Below, piece after piece: positions 12,031 through 25,700 of a DNA stretch of 64,000 nucleotides. The stretch spans positions 38,744 through 102,743 of the forward strand of contig JANTQF010000117.1 of the NCBI GenBank assembly GCA_032988165.1, written 5' to 3'. Both the position numbers and the translations under genes were made by a program. This stretch comes from Emmonsiellopsis sp. PD_33. Taxonomy: Eukaryota; Ascomycota; Eurotiomycetes; Onygenales; Ajellomycetaceae. The notes beneath the pieces are model-generated. The model was not told the DNA's origin. It searched no databases and worked only from the letters and a program-made list of their open reading frames with translations. Position 1 is the stretch's first letter. Every line of letters begins with the position of its first letter.

Positions 12031-12915
12031 CTAGCTCAAACGTTGGAGATATCCCTGCGCAATAAGCCGTTCCACGTCTCCTAGTCGAACATAGAATTGA
12101 CTGTTTTTTGTCAATGTGATAGCACTATTGTAAAATGGAAGAGTCAGTAAAATGAAAGCTGCTAAAAGATAGAGGAGCGGATAACGGGGCATAGAGAGTG
12201 AATGACATAACACCCGCAATTGAAGGGGAACATACCCATATTCCGTCTGAATCTCTCCCGCATCCTTAAGCACGCGCACATCAATAAACAAGTCTTTAGG
12301 CGGCTCCAGACTCCCCGTCAAATCAATATCAATCCACTGCCCCTTATAGGCCGCAAGCATATCACTATACTGGCGGAAATACTCCACCTCCTCCGGACTC
12401 AGCGAATTGACACTTCCACCACCGCCCTGTGCCTGCATCGTACCCCCATCACCCTGCTGCATCTGTTGCTCATCCAGCACATCGCGGCCCTGCCAACACA
12501 TTTCCTCCAGTTTCTCAGCACGCGTCCGGTGGTATGCAAGGAGGCATCGCTTGTTGCGGCGCATGGACAGGTGGTCCACGAGCAATGCGCAGGCCGTCGC
12601 CTGGTTCTCCGACGGATTGAATGTGCCTTCGAATGGGGTCAGGATGCGCGCGACATCCTTGTCCAACTCGCGCACTTCGCGTGCTACGGAGCGGACCATC
12701 TCGGTCTGGTAGGGGGGCAGGTGGGAGAGAGCTTGCATGCGTTTGGCATGTTGGACCTAGAGGGGAGAGGGCGCGTGGGATAAATTAGCACCATGCGTAC
12801 ACCCATTCAAGCTATATCCACGGGAGGTTCCGATTTTTGCAGGCGCGCGAACGAGTTGGGGTTGGAAGGTTAATAATTGCCTGCGTACCAGTTTATTCCC
12901 CAGTTCTCCGTACAT
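12031..12915 (-). CDS. PSF1: GINS complex subunit Psf1
   Basis: Three exons (12915-12889, 12756-12236, 12124-12031) give 213 residues. The first exon encodes only MYGELGNKL, and exon 2 continues VQHAKRMQALSHLPPYQTEMVRSV. The central part has the strongly conserved Psf1 block RRNKRCLLAYHRTRAEKLEEM, followed by LSPEEVEYFRQYSDMLAAYK and PPKDLFIDVRVLKDAGEIQTEYG. The C-terminus carries TLTKNSQFYVRLGDVERLIAQGYL, the expected small beta-rich B domain. Psf1 with Psf2, Psf3 and Sld5 forms GINS, which joins Cdc45 and Mcm2-7 in the replicative CMG helicase in the nucleus. Length fits the family. The intron 12125-12235 is 111 bp, a multiple of three, and has no in-frame stop; splicing it out restores the conserved join at EYG-AITLTKNS. 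Confidence 0.95.
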
Positions 12916-14294
12916 TGTCCTGTCCTATATCTTGCAGCAACAATATATGCTATGTTCGTTGAACGCGCGGGCCACAGTGCAGGTCTGGGACTAGTCGCGG
13001 AGGGGGTTGCTGCTTGCTGAATGAGAGCCAATGCTCTGTGAAGCTGTGTACTATCTCCTCGTGGACCGTCGCCGCTGAGACACGAACACTGACCGGTGGC
13101 TGGCTGCTGCGTGCATCAGATCGTGGTCTCGGATTCCCAGCGGGTTGGTGGTGGTGATGTTGTGTCGTCGTTCGCGCCAAGACGCGGCTCAAAGACAAAA
13201 TGGGTTTGAGAGCCGCACAATGGAAGCTTGTTTCCTTTCTTCCCACACCTCATCTCGCCTGCAATGAACCAGCTCTTCTGTATCATATTCATTGAAGAAG
13301 TGAGACCAGGCATATTGTTCCCATCCACTAGGCAGCTTTGTGTGCCCGTTTGTCTCTGTTTCTATTTTCTGCCTGTCTGTCTCCTTTTCTTTCTGCAACA
13401 TGCCTTGGGTTGTGATGCAGGTTTCAGACCCTGAACCTTTATTCGCCGGGTAGCCAGACGGTTAATGCCATGAAGCTTTGGTGAAGGGGCCTCCGGAAGC
13501 AGCTGTCCCTGACTACTGCTGCAGGGTTGTAGGATGGGTAACCCTCCCTTTGCGCTGCGTGTGTTATTCTTGGGAATGCTACGTTCTACTGCACCGTACC
13601 AGACTGGCTGACCATGTGTGGTTGAACAGGCGGCGGAAGCTATCTGGCCTGCATGCCGATACCCCAGCCACCAGGTGGTCCGTGTTGGGAATTCGATATG
13701 AAGTGGCAAAGATTGAAGACTATGGGTTTTTTTTTGAAAGCTTTGCAGTAATGATGATATTCGATTAATCGCAGTAATACTAACGGAACCTAGGAAAAAC
13801 AGTACAGCACATGCATGATAAAGTGCGCTATTGACATCCAAAGAACTTGTTCCAAAATCTTCCCGTCCAACAGCCAAAATTAGGAAAAAACGGGCCAAAT
13901 AAAGTCTGACAAAGTAGTAGTGACAAACGTCCCGTTCCGCCCAAATCCAAGAAGGAAAGCAAAAAGGAAACGAAAACACACGATGCGTGGGAAAACAAGA
14001 ATGCATACACGTACCAAGAAACGAAGCCAAAAACCGGATTCCCATGTCTCTAACGCCGGCAAATCCTCCCCATAGATTTTCAAACTTTGGAGAAGGAAAA
14101 AGCCCATAGTTGGCACCACCTCGGGAAAATGCAAAAAGGAGAAGATCTGAAGAAGTAGGAAATAAATGGAATGAAAAAAGGGGTTGTCAAGAAATACAAT
14201 GCGAGAATGGGAAGAAGGGAGGCACGGATAAGAGACATGTCCATTAACAGTACATTCATCTACAAGGGCCAAAAAAAGGGGGAAAGAGAACCCA
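12916..14294. other. Divergent-side intergenic: PSF1 promoter and 3' UTR of the HMG gene
   Basis: Both flanking genes are on the minus strand, so this holds the PSF1 upstream region (left) and the downstream flank of the HMG-box gene (right). Open frames on the minus strand around 13362-14662 are long but run antisense or through the HMG 3' region, and show no conserved motifs. Confidence 0.5.
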
Positions 14295-15957
14295 TCAGAG
14301 AAGCTTTTGCTGGCTGTTGGTGTATTCGTATGGGGGACCGCTGATCCAATCTTCGAATTCATGGCCACCTTCCATCTGGTTTTCATTCCACATCTCGCGA
14401 CCCTCGATGATTTGCTGCATAGCTGGAGGGTAGCAAGGCTGCTCCTGATATCGCTCCGTTTCTTGACCGGCAAGAGTCGTGGGCAAGTACTGCGACTGTA
14501 CTTGCCAGACGCCAAGCTGATCACTATAGCTCTCTCCCTCACTCGAAGGTAGTCCAGGTTGACCCAATGCAAGGAGCTGGGGGTCAACCTGCATATCCAG
14601 GGACCCGGGTGTTCGTGACTGTGGATGGGGTTGCTGTTGTTGAAGGAGATCGGGATGCGCATTGCCAGGAAGCCCGGTCAAAGTACCTGGTACGCCGTCA
14701 TATTGAATGCCTGGGACGCCCATTCTTCTGAAGGTAACATCTTCAATGTTGGGGCCCATCCCGCTTTGGCGGACGGACGGCTCGTAATATTGCGTTGGTT
14801 CTGGGGGCGCAAGCATGCCGGGAACTGGTCTGCCGGGATTCACCATCTCCCACGATGACCGGTTCATGTCGCCGTTGGCATAAAGGTCTCCGTTTTGGTC
14901 GAAGGGCGTTGCTTGTCGGCTCTCGTACGAGCTATCTTGCTCAAGCGGGGAGGAGTGGCGGCTTTGGACTTCTTCTTTAATCGCGCTCCTGGCTCTCTTG
15001 TTCATGCCATTCGAATATGAGCCGATGTCGTACTCCGGATCTTTCAGCGAGGCATTGTTTCCGTCATCCTGCGATCGTCGTTTCTTGGGGGTATTCTGAT
15101 TCTTATTCGGCGCAAATTTGTAATTTGGGTGCGCTTGTTGGTGGTTATTTCGCTCGGTGTTCGCGAGCATCTCGAAAAAGTCTTTCACTTCCTTTGGCTC
15201 AAGTGGCCAACTCTGCCCAGAAACCTGCGAGACAATTTGATGGTTGTTCTGTGCACACCATTCTTTCGTTCTCTCAGCGTATGCCGAGCGGTATAGCATG
15301 AATGAGTTCATCGGCCGTGCGATTTTGCCATTCTTGAGCTCGACCTCTCTCATGCGCTCCTCGGTTGATCTATTTACCCACGCCTCCATGTCTCTGATCG
15401 GTACTTGCATGTTCTTCGTCAGTTCGCTCAACGGGGTGCTGATAAGCGTCTCTCCTGGCGGGCTGTGTCGCTTCCGAATTCGTGGTGTTCGCTTCGTGCG
15501 GATCTTGGTTGCGTCGGGTTCTGCGCCCGATCTCTGTGGTTCGATGCGTTAGTTTCCATACATAAATCATGCTTCAGGTTCTTTCTGCATCAATTACCTT
15601 GATTGGATATCTTTGCAGGTATGCGCTTTCATTGGCATTTCCGTATTGGTCATAATGCGGATAGTTGTCCTGTTAACAAGTTAGACAACGACTCCCTGAC
15701 TTTCTCCAGCACATGCTCAATGAAAGTATCCAGTTACTTACTGCAATAACTCTGGGCAGTCCAGAATTGTCCACCGGGCGATTGCCATACTGCAAAAGCT
15801 GCGGCTCCCCGTTGTGCGTGTACATGTTGACAAGTTCTGTGTTGCCGCCAAGGTAAGGCGATGGAGTGGTATTCGGTGAAGAGTTGCTGAAATTGCTGAC
15901 AACGTCTGAGGCCGTTGAACCTGGAGACGCTGATGGGTGACAATGGGTATTTAACAT
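14295..15957 (-). CDS. HMG-box transcription factor, Ste11/FMF-1-like
   Basis: Three exons (15957-15742, 15669-15598, 15533-14295) join in phase to 508 residues. The HMG box spans about 167-236: ARPMNSFMLYRSAYAERT, then NHQIVSQVSGQSW, EVKDFFEMLANTER and HPNYKFAPNK. The NSFMLYR...NHQ.S...GQ.W...VK...L...ER..H..P.YK..P.K pattern resembles the box of fission yeast Ste11 and Neurospora FMF-1, master regulators of mating and sexual development, more than it does MAT1-2-1 proteins. Basic residues at about 107-118 (IRTKRTPRIRKRH) and the KKRR after the box could be nuclear signals. The rest is Ser/Pro/Gln-rich and probably activating. It is preceded by about 20.9 kb of apparently gene-free DNA. Orthology is inferred from recalled family motifs, not from a search. 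Confidence 0.85.
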
Positions 15958-18000
15958 GCTGGAAATCCTTTTGCTTGTTGGAGAAGATGCGTAAGTTCAC
16001 TGTTTTTGGTGAAAGAGATTGGGGTCGACGAGAGTTGCAGGACTCTCTCCTTGCCAATTGGACTTGCCGAGCGGATGATCCAGTGAGGAAACTATCCTGG
16101 CAATAAAACGGTCGGGAAGGAACAGCGAAGTGCTGGTTGTTTGTATAGGTACGAGAGTTGGTGTGTGAAGGAAAGAAGAAGCTCCCCGATCCAAGGTAGC
16201 TTTTAGTCGGTATCGCGCGTGTTATGTATGCCGGTTTGTGTGGAGCTAGGAGCTTATGCTTTCACATTCCTCAGAGCTCAATTTTGTGGCTTAAAGAGAA
16301 ACGAACCGTTACACCACTTCGCTCCGGTAGCCTTCGAGACTATGACTTCCTCTTAGTCAGGCACGAGCCGTCCCGGTGACTGGTTCCTGGTTCCTGGAGT
16401 GGCACGACCGGTGCTTGAGTTCGGAGGGGGATGGAGGCGGTGGTAGTGGGTGACAGGGTCAGAAGACTGGCAAATGACCGAGGTGAGGAGATTCTGCAAT
16501 TATCTCCCACAAGATTGGGGCCACCGGATGCGGAAGTCCAAGGGGGGGGTAGGGGAGAAAATGGGGTTCGGGATTATTTGGTAGTGGGTTTCCAGGAACG
16601 GTAGGTAGGTAGCTTTGACACCCTTCTCGGCCTGGGGGGTGTCTTGTTTGTTTTCGTTGTTGTTTGAGAAGAGGTGGATGTTTATTTTAAGATAAAAGAA
16701 AGTTGGCCCGAATGGTGGTATTGCGCACTTCTTGTCTGCTTAGTCCACTTTTTTTTCCCCTTCTTGTCAATGCCTTTGCGATGCCGGTTGATAATTTGGA
16801 AAGGCAAATGTTGACGATAAGCAGGTGGGAAGAAAAAGCAGAGCGGAAGAACGGCAAGAAACCAAAAAGAATAAAACTGGAGCTAGCTAGCTGCAGAGCC
16901 GCTCTTGGTATGAACCTGTTGCAATCACCCGCTCTTGGATGCGGCAGCTTAGATTCAATATCTGATAGCGGCTGCAAGAGAGTGGTTCAGAGACATGCAG
17001 CAGGGCCAGGAAGCCGGGTGTCTAAAGCGGATTTTAGCAATCAGAACCCTGTCACTTTTTCTTGAACGAGGAGGAAAACAACGCAGGCACACTGGTAGTA
17101 GTGTGCGATGGAGGGGGAGTGGGGGGGATTAGGGAAGAGGAATGTTTCTTGAGAAGCTTCTTTGTCTTGAGGAGTGAGGTGGGTAGGAGAGGGGGGAAGG
17201 GGGGGTGTGGGAGGGGAAGGGAAGCATCTTTGTACTAACCTTACGGAAGCAGTAAAGGAAGCTTACCCTGCTGTTGAAGACAAGAGGGGCCGGGCGGGGG
17301 GGGAGGATACCAAAATAGCTCGCCCTTTGTGCCTATGTGGTCGTTTCGTTTTTGTTTTATGATCGTGTTGTTTCCTCCCGTTTCATGTGAATCTTGCCAT
17401 GCAACATGGGAGGCTGGAGCGAAGTTGGTGTTGAGAGAGGGAGTGATGTATGAGGCTGGGAGGAAGAGAGTTCCAATGGAGAGGAGAGAGGGGGAATGAG
17501 AGGAGGAATTGGGGAGTGTAAGTCTTTAAAGTGTGTAGGTTAGGTATATAAGTTAGCTATTGGGTGAATTATTTCTGCTCGAGCTTTTGCGGGATTCTAG
17601 AAGCAATATCAATAAAGCTGATATGCGTTATGTTATGTGCTGCCCCCAGAGTTGGGTGGTACTTACTGGGAACCCTGGGCCTGACAGTGGTATTTTGATA
17701 TTCTCGGAGGCAGACAGACAGTGGTTGATCAGCAAGCCGTGCCTTGGCTACATATTTGCTTCGCATTTAACGTACATAATTGCTGCAGGAGAAGGACGGG
17801 GCAGGATGTTGGGCCCCAACCCACGGCCTTTTCTGCTATTTTATTCCATAAGAATAACAATAATTATGATAATACATAATACATAATACCATACTTTTTG
17901 CCATTTGGCCCAACACGCCCAAAAGCAAAAAAGAAAGATGCAGGACTTAATGAGTTGTGGTCCAGTTCTTACCTCCGCGCCCTCTCTCTCCTCTCCCATG
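15958..18000. promoter_or_regulatory. Proximal upstream region of the HMG-box gene
   Basis: Non-coding by inspection. It has G/A-rich stretches (16430-16640 and 17100-17300), pyrimidine-rich tracts when read on the gene's strand, and a TTCTTTGTCT at 17158-17167, one mismatch from the TR box (TTCTTTGTTY) bound by fission yeast Ste11. A long 5' leader with introns could lie here but cannot be fixed from sequence alone. Confidence 0.4.
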
Positions 18001-21000
18001 GAGCCTTGTTTGCTTTTTACTTTAATCTTTGGATATTGAAAATGACAGTGGAAAGGCGACTAGCTGGCAGCAAGCCATGACGATGAATGGCCCTCCCGAT
18101 CTTGCATTTTTCGCCCTTTTAACTTACGGCTAGGAGTTGCGTCCTAGCTGGTCTGCTGTTGGTCCATGTTATTTTTCTTTTCCATAGAAAAATACAAGCC
18201 ACGGCCCCTAAGCTTGTTACATGGATGATGGCCCATGGGGGGTTAGGTTGGAAGGAGAGAGGCTTTAGGAAAAAACCAACCTGCAATTTGCAAATCTACG
18301 ACAGGGATGGTACGAGTAGTTAGTTAATGGTTCAGGTGTGAGGGAAGAAGAGCGAGAGGCCCAACTATGGTTCACTAAGGATTTGAAGACCACCCTGGTT
18401 CGCAGTACCAGTCGCAAACAGCCAGAAAAACAAATTCACGGCGAAATGGACGTGCGCTGCTTTTCTGGTTCTGTATTGGGGCGATCGCCTTGTGGCTTGA
18501 TTTAGGGTAAAGTAAAAATCCAAAATCTAGCCGGGCAAGGGAAGGGGGAAGGATCTCTCATCTCAGATCGCAGATACATGTAGGTACTCCGGATTTAACG
18601 ATTTCATGAGTTAGCCAACTGTACGGAGTAATTTTTCCCGTGTTTTCGATTTGTTACATTGGTTTTTCCGCCTTCTCCGCTTCCCTGGTGCGGGTATTCT
18701 GCTCGAAGACACAGGGATTATCCCTTCAGAGATGACGGGCAGCATAATCTCCCTCCGCGCATGAGAATAACAATTGTCGTCCATGAGCAATTTTCACGAG
18801 GCAAGCTGGCCAAGCATAGCAAAGGCACGCCCCTATGCATGCCGTTACCATACATCCTGACGATGGAGTAAGCGGCCAGAATTAGCCAGGTTCGCCCCTA
18901 TGGGGAGAAGACCGGAGTTAGTATGGTTTGTGTATCATTGCTGTACGAGTCTGTACCCGCCCCCCAGACTCCAGTGCCTTGAACTCGGTTTCTCCAAGTA
19001 CCTCCGCACTTTGAACCGTCACGTGGAAATGATAATCGTCAGCAGGCTTTTTTAATACGCAGTATTCAAGCCGTTCTGTGTGGTGAAATGAGATCTAAAT
19101 GGTTCCCGCTCTGTCGGGAGCGAGAGAACCTAGGTTGGGCTTGCTCTGGCCCCCATTTAGCTCCGTGCTCTGCAGGCAGTTATGGACAGGTTTCTTTTCC
19201 CCTCACTCCGATTCATCAGTGCTGTCAATATCCCTCTTCTCGTTCATGTACGCGGCGAATCTTCTGATCTAGCATCTGACTATCAATTGACGATACTCTT
19301 TTCGACTGTTGAGCGTGGACGGGGCTGAGGATGAGCGTGATAATATTTCCTTTTTTCCCTAACGGTCGGGAAGTCCCATTAGGAGAGGCGGAAAGTGGCA
19401 GGTCTGTTGAGCCTTTAGAATTGCTAGCGACTGCCGGAGCGGACGGGATAACACATTAACGGGCGGGGAGAAATAGAAAAGAAACCCGGGTGGTCAACGG
19501 CAGCGCGGCGTTTGAGCAGAAGAAGAAAAGAAAAGAAAAAGGCCTGCCAGTGGTCCTTGCTCCCAGATCATTTCCCGCCAGTAGGAACAATTTAACTATT
19601 TCGCGGGGAGTGTTTTATGATCTGCGCCATACCCACAACACGCCTACTTCTTCTTCGAGGCGAAAAGTTAGATTGGATCGACCCTTAGACTTTGCACTAG
19701 GAAACGAAATCGTACCTGAGGTCTCCCCTGTAACCTGTTCATGATGTGGCGGAGACCGTGCCAGAAAGGACGGGCGAATCAGTCTGCTGACCGCCGGTAG
19801 GAGCTTGGCCGCTGGGTGGTCGATAGAGGCAGTTCTGTACCAGGTTCCTTCTCCGTACTCTATGATGCACGAGAATTCCTAGAATAGCTTCAACTCGACC
19901 GAAAGTAACCCAACGTCGCATGCATTAGGCGGATTGTGCCATCAATATTTGGAGGCAGGGAACGTAAGAAACAGGAAGGGGTGGGGTCAAGTGGTTCTCC
20001 ATCCGCACCGCTCAGGGAGAGGTAATTGCATGCATATGTTCATCTGTTTGCTTGCTTACCGGAATCCTGACGAATAGAAAGTACGGAGTAGGCAAAACTA
20101 ACTGGAGGGTCAACCTGTCAGGTTATCGAAATATGATCTGACGCCCAAAACTGAACGGCACAGGCTGTCATGGTATGATTGGTATCTGGCACATCAATGA
20201 TAACAGTTCCGGGTTCATTTTTGGCATTTCATACATAATGCTAGTGTATCGTTCCTAACTTACATATCTAACTCCAGGAACTATTCATATCAAGGGACCT
20301 ACATACGTCAGGGTTTCCATATCCTTCTGGGTGGCAGTGGGTGGTGACATACGAGGCAAAATCGACAGGCTGGGGGTTATTGATGGCGAAGCCACTATCC
20401 GTAAGTAGCCCCTAAATTCTAATGAGAGGTGGCAGGCGTTGAAAAACTTTAAAAGACGGCAAACCTGTTTTTTGACGAGCTCTCGACACACTAAGATCTT
20501 GATACCGTATTGCCAGTGTGCACAGGCTTTTCCTCGGCGGCTGGGATTGATGCCACCGCGAAGACGGGATCCCGGTTAGCGGGGAGACGCAAGTTGAATA
20601 GAGATTGGGGCACATTGTGAACTATTGACTCCAACTGCAGGATTTGCAAGTATGTCAGCCTGCTTCAATCTGGGGAGAAAAGGGTTCCTCATCGAGATGC
20701 CATGTATGTACTCCGTACGCAATGTTACTTTGCCTCCGCCCCAGAATAGAACACCCTCACAGGTAGTAATTATGATGGGGGTTTCTGAACATCGTAATCG
20801 TAACTTTTATATTAGTTTCAGCAACCTCGTACGAACAGTCCAACTCTCCACAGCCAGCCCCCTTTCCCCGCGGAAAGCGCAGACTTCGCCCCGGTCTTCG
20901 CCATAACCTTGATCCGGCAACCCTGAAGAAGCCCCCCGCAATGTGAATTGTGATTCGAGTCATTAGACTGTTGGCTGGAGGGCGTTTCCTGCGCCTCCCG

Positions 21001-22452
21001 AGCGGCGATTGGCCCGGTTGGCGAGGGAGGCGGGAAAGGACGACAGATCCAGCCCCCACCTGGCGCGCGCTAAGCCTGTTCTGGCCGTGCCGTCTTGCTC
21101 CCAGGCTGTTGTAACTTGTCGACGACGGACGGCGTAAGTGGCTGTATCGACCGGTACTAGTATTCCTCAATGTGACATCTGTCGTCCAAACTCAGGGATG
21201 GAGGCGCTGACCCAGAGCGTCGGGTCGGCTCGCGGCCCCTGATTGGCCGGTGGGCACAGCGGGCCCGCTAGGCCGCTCTGCGACTAGGCGGGTGGACCCT
21301 TGCTCCGATGCGGCTTAGCGCGGCTAGGCAGGGTCTGTCACCACTTAGGTAATCCTCCCGCACATCAGAAATCTCAGACATCAGACCTCCATCCATCCAT
21401 CCAGTCAATGAGATGAGATGAGATGCTGAAGGTGCAGTGCGGCGTCTTGGATGGTGCTGGCTGTCCAGCTGGAGATGCATTGAAAATCAATGCTTGTTGG
21501 CCTGCTCGATGCACTCCAGATCACCACACAATGGATCATCAATGTGTCTGTGCCGTGGATTGTCTGTTAGATTTCCCCCTTCCGAATCGCCGACCTTTTC
21601 AGCCGTTTTAATCCTGGCTTGCCTCGTACCTACATACCGTTGCGTCATTTCGCAGGCAACCAGGAACTTGTTTTTCTGGGGAGGAGGGCGAGACTTTACG
21701 ATCATCTTTTGCTCTTTTGCGTGCATTAACAACACAAAATCCCTCTTGCGACTGACTCATATATTATTGGAGGTGGCTGGCTCTGCGTATGCTAATCATA
21801 GCACCGTCTCACACCGTGCAGCTCCTTGCCCTAATGATTTTCTGTTGTTTCCCCAGGATCCACGGTGCCTTGCCAATCCCGGTCTGCGAACGCCAATGTA
21901 CCACTCTCTACGCAAACTCTGTTTATGCCCTAGGGGATTTTGGCTCCTGTCTATTATTTTTACCCCGATCCAAAGGTGATTTAACTTCGGCAAATATAAT
22001 GTATGGTCCCAGGCGGCCCAAAAAGGGAACAATATGTCAAGAAACCCGGATGAGCAAAGAGCACAGCATAGCTGTTTCCGCGCCGTTTGAGCCCTTTCCA
22101 AGTTCTTCCAAAGCCACAGTACCACTTCATCGTTGGCAAGCTTGAGCGGCTGTTAATTAATATGCAAAGCTCTTCCTACGGATTGAGCTTCCGCCTTCAA
22201 AATTCCGACAACTCCGCCATAAGAATGTACTTTTCCATCCCCGGGAATAAAAGCAAAATCCGCTGAAGTTAAATTATTAGGCACAGGAAGAATTTCATGG
22301 AAAATAAAAAAGCCACCAAAACTCTCTCAAGGATATATGCGTTGTGTACCGCCGCGTATGGCTGGTTTACTGGGCATTGACAAAAGCGGCCGATTCCACA
22401 CGATTTCACCGATTGTCATTGGCTGCGAGGGGATTTTGCTGCTATCCAAAGT
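18001..22452. other. Gene desert, part 1
   Basis: No convincing gene. Open frames of up to 180 codons (for example 21437-21979) have no domain, no codon regularity that I can see, and overlap others on the opposite strand. GTACGGAGTA occurs at 18621-18630 and 20081-20090, and its reverse complement at 20709-20718. Positions 20990-21330 are markedly GC-rich compared with the flanks. Confidence 0.45.
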
Positions 22453-22760
22453 ATGGTTCTGAGCTACGTTGGAGCTACGATGGAGAGATTAAATTGCACT
22501 ATCAAAAGTCTTTTCAGCTGCGCCAAGAGGGACCTGGCTCGTGGCGGAACTGCCTATGACGATAGCCGATATGCTGGACTCGAGATTTTCCTCACTGACG
22601 ACTACTCGAAGGGCATCCTGGCAAGAATATGCTCAGCTAACCGAGAGATACTCATGGCTCTGAGTAACCGACCAGCTGATGACCCTGGCAAGGTTGATGA
22701 AAAGCAATACCCCAACATGAAACCAGAGCTCTTTAAAAAAAAATTGAAAATGAAGCAATA
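22453..22760 (+). pseudogene. Possible decayed gene fragment
   Basis: One frame reads as a plausible protein fragment: CAKRDLARGGTAYDDSRYAGLEI is followed by FLTDDYSKGILARICSANRE, ALSNRPADDPGKVDE and then a lysine-rich end, PELFKKKLKMKQ. It looks more protein-like than anything else in the desert, yet I recognise no family, there is no convincing upstream exon or start context, and nothing extends it downstream. The lysine excess at the end could come from glutamate codons (GAR) changed to AAR, the direction expected of repeat-induced point mutation, but this is only a guess. It may equally be chance. Confidence 0.25.
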
Positions 22761-25700
22761 AGGCAAAACTTGTGGACAGCATATAAGCGTCGATTTACTC
22801 AGGATGAACGCCTTGTCCCCATCCAGTTGAAGAGAGCAAACTACCAACGCTGTTTGATCGTACATACCACGATAAAGTTCATCAACTTCACATTAAGCTA
22901 TGTATGTGCTTACCCCGGCTGCTGGGTTTCAAGCTCTTCAGATAAACAGCAAGACATTGCAAATAATGGAGGCGACGGAGCTTGTTATTACTGTCGCACA
23001 AACCTGCGTCTCGGGGTCAGAGCCACAACCAGCCCTCCTCGAACCCCACTCTCTACCGGCTTAATTTGGCAAGACCTTTCTTTATCCGGCGAAATAGCTT
23101 CATCATGGAAGCACCCTGTTACATACGTGCCTCGATAGCTCCACGCTGCGTTTGCATACCCACTTATTGACCAACTAGCTGACCCCTGCTATCATCAACT
23201 TCTCAGCTTCCCAGATACCACGGCGATGGGGCACCATCCAGGCCCAAAATTTTCACAAAATGGCCTGATCATCCAACACGATGGCCAATGATTCGCGAAT
23301 GATGGCTTATTTTCTCTTCCTCCGCACGCAATATCCCTTATGGCCCCACACAACTGCATCTGAATAGTTACGCATGAAGGAGGGAAGGTGAGACATCCTC
23401 ACGCACTGACGTTCTTCTCTCGGTTGTTTTTTCGGGTTTCCGCCCCCAATAGGCCGCGACTTTACGGGTTCAAACCGCGCATAGTAAGCCATCACTGAGG
23501 AGATGAATCTCAGGTCCATATCCTTCATCTTTAATCCTCACTCCTCGCATACCGGGTTCACCCAAGCAGAACGATCGCAAAATGCCCAGCCTGATTTCCC
23601 CTGTATGTTGGCAGTAATAGTTACTAGTAGTTACTGTAGCCGATCCTGGCTGATTGAACTGGCAAACCCAATCTCGGCACTTGTATGGAGTTACTATGTA
23701 CGCTTTTCCTGTCCTCAACGACGAACGACCTCGTAAAATCCCACCACACCAAGGAGTGGGCAATTAGTTATGGGCAATGCTCACTCACTCAGAAACGCCC
23801 ATTTCCGGCTTAAATCTTCCAACAAAACTTGCACTCTTAAGACAAAAATCCCGCATTAACATGGCCCCCCACAGCGAGTGATAGCATCATCTAGGGTTTA
23901 GTAGACATTTCCAAGCCGAGCTGGTCCTACCAAATCCGATATACCATTTATTTATTTACTTACTTATTCCATCGCCAGAATCTATTAAGCCGATGTTAAG
24001 CACACACAGCGCTCCGATTTTCGGCGATTTGGTGATGTTAGTTTTTACTACGTTTGCTTTTAACCCCAACAACACACGCTTGTGTCGGGTGTGTAAGACA
24101 GTACGGAGTAGTAGGTAGAGAGCGGATTAAAATGTTGAGTAAATTATGAATCACCCAACCATTCATCTATCCATCCATCCAGCGGATAGCTTGATTGCGT
24201 GCTTTTGCTACTCACCATTTGTTTACTTGAGTAGGTCATATGATGACGACATACATATATAAACAGGCGGCTGCTAAGAGACCCAGTGTGTTGGTAAAAG
24301 CGATGGATATGCATAGCAAACCACATTATTGACGTGTCCTCGACTCCCTGCTATCATTGTAGTCCTCTTCTAAAATGTGATTTCCTTCGATATGTATCCG
24401 CAAGGCCTCCCAGCCTCATCATATTGGTTGATCGTGGCGCGGGGGGGATATTGCATAACTAACCCCATTGAATAGATTACACAAAAATCCCGTATGAAAC
24501 ATCTGTCAATATTGATATATATATAGTCCCAGATATATTCCCACGGCAACATTTTTGCCCTTTCCGAATCAATTGAAATTCCGAGTAACTAACCCATTTA
24601 CTGCACATGCAACAATGGGGAAATGATTATGTGTATTGAGCAACAAAACAGCATCCATCCATCTATGGATTCCAAATTCAAGGGAGATTTTTGTAACTAT
24701 TTCCATGAGTTACGTCAGTGTAAGAAGATACATGTAGTGCCACATAATAACTAATCACCTGCCTATGTATGTATAACACCTACGCGAAAAATAGACCTGG
24801 GTATGTAGCTACATAGCAAACCAGTTACTCCGGTAAAAAAGCCCTCTCTCTCCTCTCTTACTCAATTTTGCGCTTAATCGATCTCCGATGAAGTTCAAGT
24901 TTTCTTCTCATATCTGCAGAAATATTATTTCGCTTTAAAGAAATAGAATTGTCTAGATTTTCTGATCAACGAGTAGTATGTATCATCATTCCATCCAAAC
25001 GCCTCAAAAATCCCAACTCCTGTAGGTCCATGTATGCACAATGTATCTACTACATCTTTCGGGAGCGGGTTGGGTGCGGGGGAAAGGTCGTACCATGTAC
25101 ACACAGAGGAATGTACGCCCTGCCCGTTGGTGCTGGAATACAGGGTCGCATGTACGAACGTATGATATTTTTATATATAGTAGTATTTCAGGTCAAATTA
25201 GTAGGAGAGGCCTGGACTTTGGGATTTTCTGGTCGTCAATAGACCCGGGGTATGTAAGTTTTGCATAGCACGGGAATGACAGGATTGTGGTTAATGTCGG
25301 TTACTGCTAGTTTAGGGACAGTGGGTGTTCTATGCACTTTTTTTTCTGGATCTGGGGCTATTTCCAAGGTCCGTAGAGATGGGTCTGGGCTGGATATGAC
25401 GTTGTAAGGCGGGATAAAATCCCGAGATGGAAAAAGGAAGGATATTAACATCTAGATGGGGTTTATGATGGTTTCCGTTCTATTTTCTGAGCGCCGGGAG
25501 AGTTGGATTTCCTAGAGTAGAAATATGCCGGCAAACCTTCTCGGTGACATGGACTATGTAGAGTATAGTTAGTAGTCAAACTAACCTGGAATTTCGTTTT
25601 TACACTAAAGGTCCAACAGGCGATTTGTTAACTAGTAACCGCCTTTCGAGACAAATACAGAAGCAAAAAAGAACATACGTCTAGGCCTGGTTCTAGTTCC

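Noticed and set aside
23463..23488. B-box-like GGGTTCAAACC
   Set aside because: The flanking bases do not form a five-base-pair T stem or a cloverleaf, so no tRNA is called. A similar match at 10340-10360 fails in the same way.
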